DNA of 64,000 bases from the NCBI GenBank assembly GCA_947652605.1, contig OX393581.1:29692788-29756787 (forward strand), given 5' to 3'. The DNA comes from Elmis aenea. Its lineage: Eukaryota; Arthropoda; Insecta; Coleoptera; Elmidae. The notes under the pieces are model-generated. The model worked only from the letters and a program-made list of their open reading frames with translations, searched no databases and was not told the origin of the DNA. Shown here in pieces: positions 1-12,479 of the stretch. The position numbers and the translations under genes were made by a program. Numbering within the stretch: the first letter of the stretch is position 1; every line of letters starts with the position of its first letter.

Positions 1-1605
1 CCAACTCCTGGGTCGGTATTTTTTAAAACCGACTTCCGAGTACCGACTTTTTTCATAAGAAAAAAATGTAATTAATATACAGGGATGCGCAAAAGTATGG
101 AAACAGACAAATATCTAGAATACTATTGCAGATGTAACAATTAAATTTTGTGTCTGAACATTTTGGTATTTTTCGGATTCGATGAAAATATTAAGGTTGC
201 AATACGACTTCCGGTTCAACAGGAAACGGATTCAAACTTTAAAATTTTAAATAGAACATGCAGTATATTTTTACATTTTTGGATTCATCTTATAATTTAC
301 TTTAAAAAATGTATAAGTTTATATGGGTCTAAAGTCAACCGTTTTCGTAAATTTACATTTTGGCGATACAGCAATTTTTTTTTAAACATTTAGGTTATTT
401 AGGAAATAGAATTGCGTTTAAAAATTAGAAAATATACAAAGTGTTCTATTTAAAATTTTAAAGTTTGGGTCCGTTTCCTGTTGAACCGGAAGTCGTATTA
501 TTGCAACCTTAATATTTTCATTGGATCCGAAAAATACCAAAACACTTAGATACAAAATGTTATTTTTATATCTGCAATAGTATTCTAGATATTTGTCTGT
601 TTCCATTCTTTTGCGCATCTCTGTATATTTACTACAGTGAAAGCAGTTTTTTTTTTTTTGTAAGTGTATTTTATAGTGGTGAACAAAGTTTTTCGTATGT
701 TTACTAAATAATAAAGTAAAAAATGTAAAAAACAAAGTTTTTTAAAGTAAAAATATAAAATTGTCAACAATTGGTTATAACTCGGCTATCATATAACGCG
801 GGTTTGCTAGGTTGTATTCAACCCGCGTTATAAGCGACTTTGTATTTGGTATTTTACTAAAAGTAATAAAATACTGTAATCGTATACTAGGATGTACATG
901 ATGAACTTATTATAAATTTATAACTATGCAAATTTTAATGTGCAAAATATGTTGTTAAAGTTACATATATTTAGCAAATATTGTGCTTATTATACGGGAG
1001 ATTTTCAGTAATCTTATAAAATTGAAATAATATTAAAATATTATGGACAAGCCTCCCTTACTGCGCAAATGTGTGCCAATTTACTAAACTTATCTGTAAA
1101 TCACCCCTCGACTTTGTAACATCAATTTTTTATTTACAAAGTTTAATTAAAAAAACAAAATTACTCATTAGAAATGTTCTAACATTAGAACCATATTTCT
1201 ATAAACCTTGACCTTAAAAACTTTAAAATAAAGTCACTATCGGCTTTTGAAAACGTTCAAATGTCAACATGGGTAAGATTTGATTGACTACAGAACACAG
1301 AACTAACCTTACCGTGCATCACACGAATCATACATTTTGTATTCGTGCGCTATCTGTAAACCTTATTCAGTCAAGTATTTTTTACAAATAAATATTGGAC
1401 GTTTACAGACAACTAATTTGTGTTACTTAAATCGTTTTCGTTTCCGTTTAAAAAAAAATCGATTGACATCGTTGTTTTGTTTTTGTTTTTAATTTTTCAT
1501 TCTGTTCTAATCCTTGAAAAAAAAAAACTAAATCAAAAGAGAGTCGGAAGTCGGGAAGTCGGTAGTTTTTCCGACTCCCGACTTCGACTGGAACTCTCTT
1601 TCTCT
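1..1605. repeat. Older hAT mosaic at the window edge
   Basis: CCGACTTCCGAGTACCGAC at 30-50 and AGAGTCGGAAGTCGGGAAGTC at 1540-1561 are the AGTCGG tracts of one family. GTTTTCGTTTCCG...TTCTGTTCTAATCCTTG at 1432-1517 matches the 25188/43365 family. I infer one nested composite that begins before base 1; the TA foldback at 80-623 is inside it. The stretch 624-1430 shows no gene. Confidence 0.45.
80..623. mobile_element. TA-flanked foldback element
   Basis: Left end TA|CAGGGATGCGCAAAAG (TA at 78-79) and right end CTTTTGCGCATCTCTG|TA (TA at 624-625) are inverted. The arms run about 180 bp inward with few mismatches and share AACCGGAAGTCGTAT on both sides. No coding capacity; the short open frames here are only readings of the arms. 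Confidence 0.85.
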
Positions 1606-1993
1606 ATTCCATGCTATCTTCATTATTTTTTGTAACACATTCGTAAAAGTATATACATATTTTCTGTTCATAATATGATAAAAATAAAGACAGTGTGTAT
1701 CTACTTTAAAATAATTATAATTTACCCATCATTGCCTTTGAACTCTTTTTTTAATAGCTCATTGGAATTCGGTTATGCCTTTAATCTACTATATATCTAA
1801 TGTGTGTATATTTATTATAATTAGGTGTATCTTTTTTCAATACTTTTGGTTGTAGATTTTCATTAACTATTAATTTTAAAACAATTGCATTGCATAAAAA
1901 CAATGTTTTTGTGACCAAAGCGTCCTGTAATGTATTCTGGGTTCTGGGTATGTATTTTTTACTCATTCAGAATATACTTAATAGGTATACACT

Positions 1994-3473
1994 GTATAGT
2001 CCCAGATTACATTTCCAGCATGGGGATCTCGCTTATTATAAGAGATACAGGTTTGTTTAAATTAAATGAATTATTCCTTAGTATGAGAGGAGCCACAATC
2101 AATTTTTAAAAGTACAAAATTCCTCGTGCTTCAGATGTTATAGCAAAAAATATGAAAATGTCGAATTTCTTTTTTCTCTCGTAACTTTTTTATTTTAATC
2201 ATTAGATCAATTTTATTAGTACTTTCTTAAGATACTTTTTCATGGAGAATGTAACTGTTATAATTTTTTTTTTTTTAACACCTACCATTTTCGAGATATT
2301 AACTCTAACTTCATTTTTTCTTATGGGCCGTGAAGTTGGCTATGAAATAGTTAAATGTGCTTTTTTTTTCTCGTTTAAATGAGATATTACTTGCTATACC
2401 TATTTTTATATACAAGTCACAAAATGAAAAAAAATCGTATTTTACCCATTACTTATCAAGCTATCTATGAAAATAAAAACAAAAAACAATTAATTGAATG
2501 CCAAATGACAGTTACTATTTGGCTGCAGTATTATTTATTAGAATTTCATATTGTTGTTGTGTAATTCGATAGTCTTTGTAGTAATTGTTATAACGATGGC
2601 TACTTTTAAAAATAGCGAAAAATTTGACATGTTGAGATGCTACATTCTTTACCATAAAAACTGTGTAGAAGCTGAGCGAAAATACTTAGAGCTATATCTT
2701 GAGAAAAGGCAACGAAGAGTGTGTAATTACAGAAATTTGGAAATAAATTTAAAAGAATATGGTTTTTTCGAGAAACCAACCAAAAATCCAAAACAAATCC
2801 ACAAAGAATTAGAATTATCTATTTTACACAGTTTATATTGTAAAGAATGTAGCATTTCAACATTAAATTTTTTTAATTAGTTGGAAATGTGCCCATAATT
2901 ATATGTAACAAATTTGCTACAAAGACTATCGAATTACACAACCATACTATAAAATTCTAATAAATGATACCGCAGACAAATAGTAACAGTCATTTGACAT
3001 TTAATTAGTTGTTTTTTGTTTTTATTTTCATAGATAGCTTGATAAGTGATGGGTAAAATAGGATTTTTCTTGATTTTGTGACTTGTATATAAAAATAGGT
3101 ATAGCAAGTAATATCTCATTTAAACGAGAAAAAAAAGCACATTTAACTATTCCATAGCCAACTTCGCGGCCCATTAGAAAAAATGAAATTGGGGGTATTA
3201 TCTCGAAAATGGTGGGTGTTAAAAAAAATATAAAATGACAGTTACATTCTCCATTAAAAAGTACCTCAAGAAAGTACAAATAAAATTGCTCTAACGATTA
3301 AGACAAAAAAGTTATGAAAGAAAAACGAAATTCGATATTTTCATATTTTTTGCTATAACATCGGAAGCACGAGGAATTTTGTACTAAGGAATAATTCATC
3401 TAATTTAAACAAACCTGTATCTCTTATAATAAGCGAGATCCCCATGCTGGAAATGTAATCTGGGACCACCCTG
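1994..3473. mobile_element. Long foldback element with HTH-coding loop, copy 1
   Basis: Arms of over 500 bp pair TCCCAGATTACATTTCCAGC at the left with GCTGGAAATGTAATCTGGGA at the right. Right end ...ACCACCCTG|TA at 3473-3475 is intact apart from one inserted base; the left tip is degraded. The central loop (about 2560-2935) is bounded on both sides by the inverted GTGTAATTCGATAGTCTTTG and holds a helix-turn-helix reading frame. A related copy is at 47330-48820. Total length is about 1.48 kb. Confidence 0.88.
2596..2880 (+). CDS. DUF4817-like helix-turn-helix ORF inside foldback copy 1
   Basis: An open frame of 94 codons from ATG at 2596 (MATFKNSEKFDMLRCYILY...) to TAG at 2880. The pattern NSEKFDM-x4-Y, an Ala/Glu-rich helix, then Y-(x)-EKRQRR and L-x2-N-L-KEYG-F matches the N-terminal helix-turn-helix domain (DUF4817-like) found in many insect transposon-associated proteins. 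The whole frame lies in the non-palindromic loop. No catalytic domain follows. Family assignment is from memory of the motif. Whether it is expressed is unknown; it may be an exon-like piece taken from a transposase or host gene. Confidence 0.6.
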   Translation: MATFKNSEKFDMLRCYILYHKNCVEAERKYLELYLEKRQRRVCNYRNLEINLKEYGFFEKPTKNPKQIHKELELSILHSLYCKECSISTLNFFN

Positions 3474-4183
3474 TATATTGCGTGAAGAGAATGTTTACTT
3501 AATGGAAAAACCGATCGAACTCTTATTTATGAATTATTATTGTTAATTTGAAATTTACGTGTAAACTACTAGCTTTTAATGACACTGAATAAATTAAGTT
3601 TTTATGTATTCCAAGAATTCTTATCATCTAATAATTAAGACTATGTAAACAATTATTCTGTGAATCGATTTTCGATTACAACGAATTCAACTACATTTCT
3701 ACAAAATGAATTAACTTATGAAGTGAAATAAAATCGAGAATTAAATCCTCGAGTCGTGGGATTAATTTTGTCCATGAATTCACGAACTTTAAACCCCTTG
3801 TAGGTAATTAATGTGTCAAAAGTGTGTTAAATTTTCGATAAAACGACCGGAAGCTTAAAGCCAATTAGACTAGGAAATTAGCTTGGATTCTGTTAATGCG
3901 GAGTTAAAACGTTATGGGGCTTAAAGCTTTGCTACACGTTGGAAACGGTACGTTGCCATTTCGTTGCTTACTATTTCAACTTTAATTTATGAAACTGTTG
4001 GATTAGAATAAGTTTAAAAAAGTGTTTATTGAGCTAAAATACCAATACTTTTTAAAATGAAGGTTCTCAATTTTAGCAGAAAAACGAATTAAATGAATAC
4101 TTTCCATGCAGCAAATTGCGTTTCCAAGGGCGTTTGAAACATACTGAGACATATAAAATTATGCTAGGAATGTTTTATTAGTA

Positions 4184-5062
4184 GGGGAAAGTGGCTAAAA
4201 TCGTACTTCAGAAAATTTGATTCTTAAGAAATTTTGGTACGATTATTTAAAAACAAGTATTTAGGGCAAATGATAGGGTGACATTTTATTTTTGCATTTT
4301 AAGGTAATTTACAATGACTTAGTAATTATATACAGGGTGGTCCACTTAGAAGGGCCATTATTGGGATCTCGTAAACGATAAGAGCTACAAAGAAGTTTAA
4401 ATTAGACAAATTTTTCCCCTTTCTGAGACGTATTCAGTGATGCTTTAATATTTTAAAAAAGTTCCGTGGCAGGCTAGATAATAAACAAAAATCAAAATGG
4501 CCATTTTTTTAAATCGTTAATAACTCTGTTGTAGTTGATGGTACAAAAATATTTTTGGGGAAAAAGTTGTAGATTTTTTTACTCACTGTAAAATGAAAAC
4601 ATTGATTTCTAACTTTTACCGTTTACGAGATCCCAATAGTGGCCCTTCTATGTGATCCACCCTGTATATACTGCCTTTAAGTGACCAAAAGGTACTATTT
4701 TGGCAACGGTATCCAAAATCGTACCGACCTATATCCAAAAACGTACCTGTCTGTTCCTTTAGTATTAAAGTTAGCTTTGGGAATAATAACACGCAGTTGG
4801 TAATAAACTAATGAATTAATTTATTAAATATTACATTTAGAAAATTACTAATTTCTTTAGAGTTACATTAGAAATACCTAATTTTTAAATTTGAATTTGA
4901 AAAGCACAAACAAGCCACTTTTGGTTCAAATGCGGTTTATTTGGCAACGGTAACAAACTTAAATACTAATTTTGTTAGTAGTATGCGCCAATTTTAAATA
5001 ACAGTAAAATAATACAGGGAGTACGATTTAGGTGACCAGTACGATTTTGGCAACTTTCCCTT
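4184..5062. mobile_element. Terminal-inverted-repeat element with repeated AAAATCGTAC motifs
   Basis: Left end GGGGAAAGTGGCTAAAATCGTACT matches the reverse complement of the right end (AGTACGATTTTGGCAACTTTCCC). The motif ATCGTAC or GTACGAT recurs through the element (near 4203, 4237, 4717, 5022 and 5039), as is common for transposase binding sites. TSD unclear. A smaller element (4333-4664) is nested in it. Confidence 0.65.
4333..4664. mobile_element. TA-flanked MITE nested in the 4184-5062 element
   Basis: Ends CAGGGTGGTCCACTTAGAAG and CTTCTATGTGATCCACCCTG are inverted and flanked by TA on both sides (4331-4332, 4665-4666). Subterminal ATTGGGATCTCGTAAACG is mirrored at 4620-4638. 332 bp, non-coding. 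Confidence 0.9.
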
Positions 5063-7500
5063 GTATTTGGGTAATTAATAATTTATGCTATTTCAACCTC
5101 ACAAAATAAATAAAAGAGATCTTTGAATTTTTACATCAAAATAATTAAATAAACTAGACGTTGTGTTTCACATGTTTTCAATAAAATAAAATATTTAAAT
5201 ATTGTATAATTCTAATACTTTGGCATTGTATTATTTTTGAGAACTGACTCGATTTTTAGCCAAATTGGGTTGGTTTTCAACATGAATACATTGTTCTAGA
5301 CCTGACGATGGCCACCTGCGATTATAATTAAAATGTGACCATAGTACCAAGTCTGCAATAATAATATCGACTACCTTTGTATTCCAACGGTGTTTTACCA
5401 ATCACTTTCGTGCAGGTGCTGAGAAACTTTGTATTATTACGTCTGTGGTTTATTTCATTGCATTAAATTGAATACCTACTGAATATAGCCGAAATCAGCA
5501 CGAATAAGCTTAATTTCAATTCGGCATATTTTTTTACCACAAATTGATCGTTTTGGTGTAGTATCTGAACATTTTTGTACATAAATTAATAACAATTATT
5601 TTTTTATATTGTTTTGCTTTAAACGTAAATTTGGTGAAATTTGTTTGCTAAATCTATATTATTGGTTTAAAATAGAGGAAGTGTCTGGTAAAGCGCAAGT
5701 GTTTTAAGTTTTTCGATTTTTTTTAAAGTAGGTAAAAATATACCAAAAAACAAATTATTTAATGAAAATGTTTCACTTAAGACAGTCGTGGAAATAAGTT
5801 TTATAGATTTCAACTAAAATTTTGCAACTTTTCTTTAAGTTAACTGACTTTCTAGTTCTTAAGATAAGCGAGATGTTAATTTTTAGCCTCGACAACTATT
5901 TTTACTTTCGTCATACGTAGTACATATGAAGAAAGTATTGCGATCGCGAAAATTTTCGAATTCCAGATTTCGATGGATATACACGTTTTGAGGTCCGCTG
6001 AACCCATTTTGACTATTTTCGCGATGACGTCCGTGTGTGTGCCAGACGTTAAAATTGTAAATTTTTGACATTGGTTATCGATAGAGTCTTTAAACGTATG
6101 TTACAAAGTGCATGCATTTATTTGATTTTTCAAATATTTACTAATATACAGGGTGTTTAAACTGTAACGTTAATCCTAAATTACATGAAAAAGTAAATAG
6201 ATAAAAATATTCTGTTTATGTGGGATTCTAGTAGGTATATGTCGAGGTCTATAAAAAACCTTAATAACTTTTTTATTTAATTTTAAATTACTAAATAATT
6301 CAAAAATTTCAAAATTTTGAAAATTTATCTCGAAAACGGCTTTACAATTTTTTTCAAATTTTAATATGTTATAGAGTTTATTTTCCTTAGTAAAATGCCG
6401 TTTGTCTCAACTCTCTTGGATTTCCGTGAAAAAGGTTATGAATAAATATAAAAAAAGTAAAAATATTTTTTAAGAACGTTGTGATTGTTCATATGTTATA
6501 AACACGCGCATGATACGTCATTTTGACAGACGTCATTAACAAAAGTGAGGTTAATTAGAACGCTTGAAGCGGCATTTTAAACTTTTTATATCCACAAATG
6601 CACAAACAACAAACACATACGAAGATACGTACAATCGGTTTATGGGGAAAGTCATTTGGTGGCGACACCAATTTATTATTTTTGTACTATATTGCAGCTG
6701 CATCAGATTTATAGGTTTTGCTTAAATAAGTGTGCATGTCGGACAGGTACAGACGCGACTTTATAATATTGTGTGCCGCAATCACGGAGGCGCAAGCAAG
6801 GTCTGGGAAAACTGTCTTGGGAATTACGAGGTTTTACCAACCAGAATGTGACATCGTACTGTTAAATTTTAAACTGGCGCTGTGTCCAACTTCCATTTCA
6901 TACATATTGCTTTAAAAACCGTGCTTTTTGTCACAATTTATTTCCTTGGTGGTTGTTAAAATAAAATATTTAAAAGAAATCAGTTGGTGTAAGTAGAGTT
7001 TGCTATAAAAAATTTACTTCAAAGGCAATACACGTGCTTGGTTATCAATATTTTAAAATCTGCATTCCAAGCAACTTCATTAAAATAAAACAGCCTGTGG
7101 TTTAAAACGGCACGTGTTGTGCATCAATTATGATGGAAAAAAAAGTTTCTGTATTGAATTTTTACACTCTAATTAGCTTAGAAATTTGTAACAAAAATAT
7201 TTTATGTACAAGTAGTTTTCGCTTTACGAGTGCTCCTCTTTTTTTTACGTTAAAGCTGATGTTTTCAGGTCGGACAACATTCAATGATTGATTTGCATGC
7301 CAATTATTTCGTAAATTCAGGAACTACTTTGGTATATGCATTTCTCTACTATGTTTCTTTGTTTAGAAAAATTAAAAACCCTAGTAACTATGAAAATTTA
7401 GTAAAACTATTGAACTAAAAGGTTTTAAAAATCTGTCATTGGATACGTGACGCAAGAAATGTTTTGTGTCATTACGTCGATGGCTTATTTTTGCTTTCAT
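5063..7500. other. AT-rich sequence without recognised gene
   Basis: Apart from the single terminus near 6146 I recognise no gene. The short open frames at 5883-6071 and 6730-6915 have no recognisable domain or splice context. Confidence 0.5.
6146..6200. repeat. Single TA|CAGGGTG terminus
   Basis: TATACAGGGTGTTTAAACTG at 6146 is one end of a TA-type element. No inverse partner was seen within several kb, so it is truncated or degraded. Confidence 0.5.
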
Positions 7501-7503
7501 TTA

Positions 7504-7650
7504 AGCCGCGTTTTCCTAGCAGCAGGTATTTTGCGCGGCGTAGAACGTAGTAATGCGTCGACCAGTCAACATAGAGAGATTATTAATCTCTCTATGTTGA
7601 CTGGTACGTTCTACGCCGCGCAAAATACCTGCTGCTAGGAAAACGCGGCT
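7504..7650. mobile_element. Almost perfect 147-bp hairpin MITE
   Basis: AGCCGCGTTTTCCTAGCAGC at the left is mirrored exactly at the right, and the arms continue through GTAGAACGT and ACCAGTCAACATAGAGAGAT to a centre at about 7583. The only break is an unpaired stretch of about 12 bases (AGTAATGCGTCG) in the left arm. The direct repeat TTA flanks both ends (7501-7503, 7651-7653). GC content is far above the surroundings. A PIF/Harbinger-like origin is suggested by the 3-bp TTA. Confidence 0.88.
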
Positions 7651-8300
7651 TTAGGTCCTTCACACTGAACTACATTGCCGTTAAAAGTATCGTAATAAGC
7701 AAAAGTTTGTACAATAAGGCCATTTTGGGTTGACCGAATTAACCAACTTAAAATTTTTCACATAAAAATTGCGATAAATACAGTAAAACGATATAGTGTG
7801 ATTTTCATTTTCTTATGCAAGTACAAATAACAAATAAAATCTGTATCGTTATCAGTAAGGCAGCGAGCTCTCTCAGGAAGCGATAAATAACATTGACTCA
7901 CGAACTTTCTGATACCAAATTGATTCTAATTATATGCATACCGTAACCTTGAACAGTATAAAAATTTTAAAAGTAATGTCTGATGTGATTATTAAAGATT
8001 TTTATCGAATATATTTGCGGTAATAGTTGATTTTACGGGCTACATTCATTATCTTAACCTTATTTTGTAGTTATGAAGTTAGTGTGTACCTACTGCCTAC
8101 TGCATGTGGCACATATTTAAAAAAAATTCTTTCTTAGATCAGCATTTGCAACATTTGCATTGTGTAATTTGTCTCTAAACAAAACAAAAATTGTAGAATA
8201 AATTTAGCACGGCCTTTTTTCAGTGACCGCATTTTATTTAAATAAAATGAACATTTACCTTTTACTAAAAGTTCCGTCTCTCTCGTTCTACCTATCTGTA

Positions 8301-9040
8301 GGTTTGTTCCTGTAAGGCTACGTTACGATACGATGAACTATCTGTGTATACGTCGTAGGCATAATGAGAAATCCAGACGAGCATCTAGTGTTTTGACTAG
8401 GACTAGGCAAATAATAATAATAAATATATATAAAAGTCCGCTTGACTCTGTCTCTCTATCTATCTATCTGTGACTGACTGACTCTGTAACGCATGAATAT
8501 AGCTACCAGTAAACTACTACGGGTTCATTTGACTGACTGAGTTGTTTCTAATGAACCGTAAATTTTTAATCAAGGGTAACATAACAGTGTCTAACGCAGC
8601 TCACGGTATTATAAAAAGTAATAGTTTAAATTTAAGATATACAATATTCCCGTCCTAGGGTTACGGGCTAGTAAAATAATAATTGCTTTTAATGAAAACA
8701 AACCTATTATTAGCTTCATTTTCATAATTAATTTTTAAAAAAACTTTAACCAACCTTCCTCTATTACTGACCAAATGAATGAGGGTCCGGTTAAAGGTTG
8801 GTTAAAGCTTTTTTTACATGAAGACAAACCTATGAGGTTAGGAAAAAATCATAATTTGCTAGTTTTGACGGCTTTTTACAAGATGCCAAGGCATTTTATG
8901 AAATGCCGGATTTCACATTATGCCTACGGCATATACGCACTATTGATAAAGCTTTCCATTGGAGACTATGGTACGCAGTATCAATACTGCGGCTACTCTA
9001 ATCGTTCATCGGATCGTACGTAGCCTTGCTGGAACAAACC
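8301..9040. mobile_element. Imperfect foldback element with microsatellite
   Basis: GGTTTGTTCC...AAGGCTACG near 8301 is mirrored by CGTAGCCTTGCTGGAACAAACC ending at 9040. GTCGTAGGCATAATG (8350) is mirrored by CATTATGCCTACGGC (8917). A TCTA/CTGA microsatellite lies at 8445-8485. A central block around 8750-8815 is shared in part with 26705-26770. Confidence 0.7.
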
Positions 9041-12000
9041 GTCTGTATATGTGTTTCTGTAAAGTTGGCGGTCGATCTATCTGCCTATGTTTAGATCCTG
9101 AACTAATAAACCAATTTGGATAGTAAGCACAAGAATAATGTAAAAAGGGTTTGAGTAATTGAGACACTTTGGAATAGGCATTACATTGTTGGTATATGCT
9201 ACATTAAGTGTTTTACTTTTTTTTTAACATTTGTTTGCAAATGACCATTTTTAAAGCTTTTGTTAGTTGAACATTCAAAAAGCTTTTAAATATATGAGCA
9301 AAAGTGTGGGAGATCTCGAAATAGGATTTATTTGGAGTAACGAAACAGTATATTTGATCTGATGCTATTGATATTTAATTGTTTGTAAGAAAACTTGTTG
9401 ATTCAAATGTTTCTTTATCCAATTATTCCCTACAAAAATTGGATCCTTATTAATTGCTTTAGTTCAAATATATTATTTTTATGAAACTACAGATTATGAT
9501 TATTGTAAAAAGATTCATAACAATTATTTCACTTTCACAAATATTAAGATGTTATCAGTTTTTAAATTATTTTCTTTTAAATAGCTGCTTTACTCACGAA
9601 ATTTTACCTAATGTTTACTCACCGAATTAGTCAATTTAATCGCAAAAATTAAAACGATGCAAATACAAATATCTGAACTTAAAAAACACGAATATCCTTT
9701 AATAAATACTTCAACTAAAATTTGATTAAAGTAAGACAGGAACGCTTTTTACAAACAGTTTTTTATATTTATTAATACCCAATAACCATGCAAAAATATT
9801 TTTTTTGTAAAGCCTAAATAGAAAAATTAACTAATTGATGGAAAGTCAACCCTGATTATCAGCTACAATGTACAAAACTTTTATAATGAAAAAACTAAAT
9901 TATGCTTTGATAATAAACCTAAATGACAAAAACATATAGGTAGTGGATTATAAAATAACATCCTGTTAATTTGATATACAAGCGGTTGCAAATTAGGTAA
10001 AATATTGCTAATCTTAAAAGCTAAGAATGAAATAAATGTTGCGTAATTTTTTATGCTGCGTAAAACAAAGTGAATAACGAAAATAAAGTTTTTGTGGAAT
10101 ATCAAAAAACAATTTTTTATGAGACCTTAGTTTATCAATATCTCTAAAAGCGAAGGAATTAAAGTAAAAATAATCTGTTTTTGTTTTTTCATAATTTGTA
10201 TTTAGTTACTATTAAATGGTACAACTTTGCCCCAATTTTCAGCTTTTAAAGTTGGTAAAATATATTTTGCATGTTTCCATATTTTCGTTTTTTTATCCTT
10301 GCATGTTTCCAAGGTTGAGGTATTTATTCAAACGCGTAATGGTTCAACCTTTAAATGATTCTGCCATTGCATTTTCCAAATTGTAATAATCTAACATTAA
10401 ATGATTAAATGTTCCCACTAATTATGCGACTCTGATTTTGCACTACATGGTCATCATAAGAGGCAACGCTTTTGTTTTATCGTTATAGTTAAAACCTTAA
10501 AACAATAATTCCGTCTTAAAGAATTGTCTCACGAGTCGCTAATGGCACCATTCACTTGTATATTTGCGGTTATTGCATCGTATAACTTTGAGTGATACAA
10601 GTACATGCGACTACAGAAGCTCACCTTCACTGATTTCTTACGGTCAAGTTCAATTATAATATATAGAAAGCTAACGAACCTCTTTTTTCTCATACGTATG
10701 CTCATATAAATAAATAATTTCTTACTATCGACAACGGTACATGCACAGGACGTCCTGGTCGAGCGTGATCGCAATTCAATATCGTTTTTTTTTTTCTTGT
10801 ACAGCTTAGTGCGTATATGGATAATTAAATGGCACTCGATGGTTTTAGTTGATTTAATTTATTAAGGCCGACAACTACCCAAGAATTCAATCGGTCAATA
10901 AATACACTTTAAGCGATTAATTCTCCTTCGATTACAATTATTCCAGTGTACTTTCAGCTTGACCAACTGGAACGTTCACTTCTTAAACAAACTAATTTGA
11001 ATGATTTGCTTATAATTGCTTTTAAACTGCAACCTGCATTTCTTTTAACGCTATTGAAGCATTAATTAAACTCAATTATCGCGAGTACAAGTGCTAGAAG
11101 ATTGTAACTAATGACGAACAAATTTGTTGGAAAATTGTATTTTATCGGCGCAATTTCATATTGGTAACGAAAAAAGCAATTTTAAATTGCTCTATCATAG
11201 TTGACAAGACTAAACAAAAACAATTGAAACAACAATGATAGCACACGTATGGCTTCTAGATAGTCTACTCTGTTACTGAAAAAAGTCGATTTCCAATTGA
11301 TCAATTTTCTGGGGTTTAGGAACAAAAGTTCGGTTTAAATTTGAACCATCCTCATAGAGGGTATAAAAATAACGTATGTCACAATTGTTTGTATTATGCA
11401 TAAGTTCAAATTTTTTCTTGCAACCTAAGAAATAGTAAGCACACAGTTATATCGTATAGTTAATTCTTTTCAGTCCTTCTTCCTACATTCAAATATTTTA
11501 TTTTGCTGTTCTTGCATTAGTATAAGTAGAAAAACAGCAAGGTTGATATTACCATTTTTTATTCCCTTCAAAACACAATTTCAGGATTTTTCCAATAAAC
11601 TTTGTAATTTGTATTTTTGGTGGAGGTGACGATGCATGTCACTACTGTGATACTATTGTCAGATATCTTGGCAAGTGAGAAACTCATTATTTCTTTTATA
11701 TCTTGCTTTTTTTTATAAATTATGATTTTTTCAACTTTCAATATTTGTGCTTGCTTCTGACCAAGATGCAAAATTAAAGTAATAAAGACTTTTGGAAGTC
11801 CTTTGATAATAGTTTTTATTAAAATTATACAAGTTTTTTTTTACTTTACTTACACAAGTACAGGCTAATAATTTGCATCCTTGTGACTTTATTTTTTTAT
11901 CCACCTTGCATATACCACGCCGACCTATATGTATACAGGTTCTACCACTGCAACTCGGGCCGCCTTAGAAAACTTACTTAGTTTTAGAGATACAGTTTCG

Positions 12001-12250
12001 TTTAAATTAGCAAAAAGTTACAAATAATAGAGCGATATTAAAACGTTTCAAGAAAATGCATAGTTAACTCGATCGAAGCAAAAATTGAAATGTTGCAATT
12101 ATTCTTAATTAAATTCAATATACTTTTTTAGTTTTTAAAATCAAAATCGAGTTTTAGTACGTTCTAACTACTTGTGATTACTTGCCTAATAAACTGGTGA
12201 TATCAATTTTTTTCATAGCGCACTTAGTTCTGAAGATATAACAGTGAATG
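9041..12250. other. AT-rich sequence without recognised gene
   Basis: No domain, RNA gene or repeat pair was recognised by eye. Open frames are short and resemble noise. Confidence 0.5.
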
Positions 12251-12253
12251 TTA

Positions 12254-12400
12254 CAATCTTCGTTCCCGGGTTTGAAACCACGTCTTTTTTTGTTACGTGA
12301 TGACGTTTCGACCATATTATCTTGGTCATTTTCAAAGCGATTGTCGTTCCATACTCGCGAACTAAAATTTGAACATGAAAAACGGCCGCAAAAGCTTGAA
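12254..12400 (-). repeat. Structured repeat (hammerhead-like three-way junction), copy 1
   Basis: On the - strand the unit reads TTTGAAAATGACC-loop-GGTCGAAACGTC-loop-GACGTGGTTTCAAACCCGGG. Three stems can be drawn (TTTGAAA/TTTCAAA, GACC/GGTC, CGTC/GACG), with GAAA joining the second and third. A homologous unit is split by the hAT element at 16785-18300. Such units are common in the tails of retroelements; the CUGANGA core of a true hammerhead is not intact here. Confidence 0.4.
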
Positions 12401-12479
12401 AAGAGAAATATAGCAGTGAACTTTGTTTTTTTATGGAGGTGGTATTAGATATTACTGAAATAGAAAGCATTTATTTTTC

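Noticed and set aside
148..735. Open frames at 148-393 and 418-735
   Set aside because: They are mirror readings of the two arms of the foldback element 80-623; no protein is implied.
7447..7638. 63-codon open frame across the 7504 hairpin
   Set aside because: It reads through both arms of a palindrome; there is no domain, and the hairpin explains the sequence.
12248..12470. Overlapping open frames on both strands near 12213-12470
   Set aside because: They are readings of the structured repeat, which is known by its second copy at 16785-18300.
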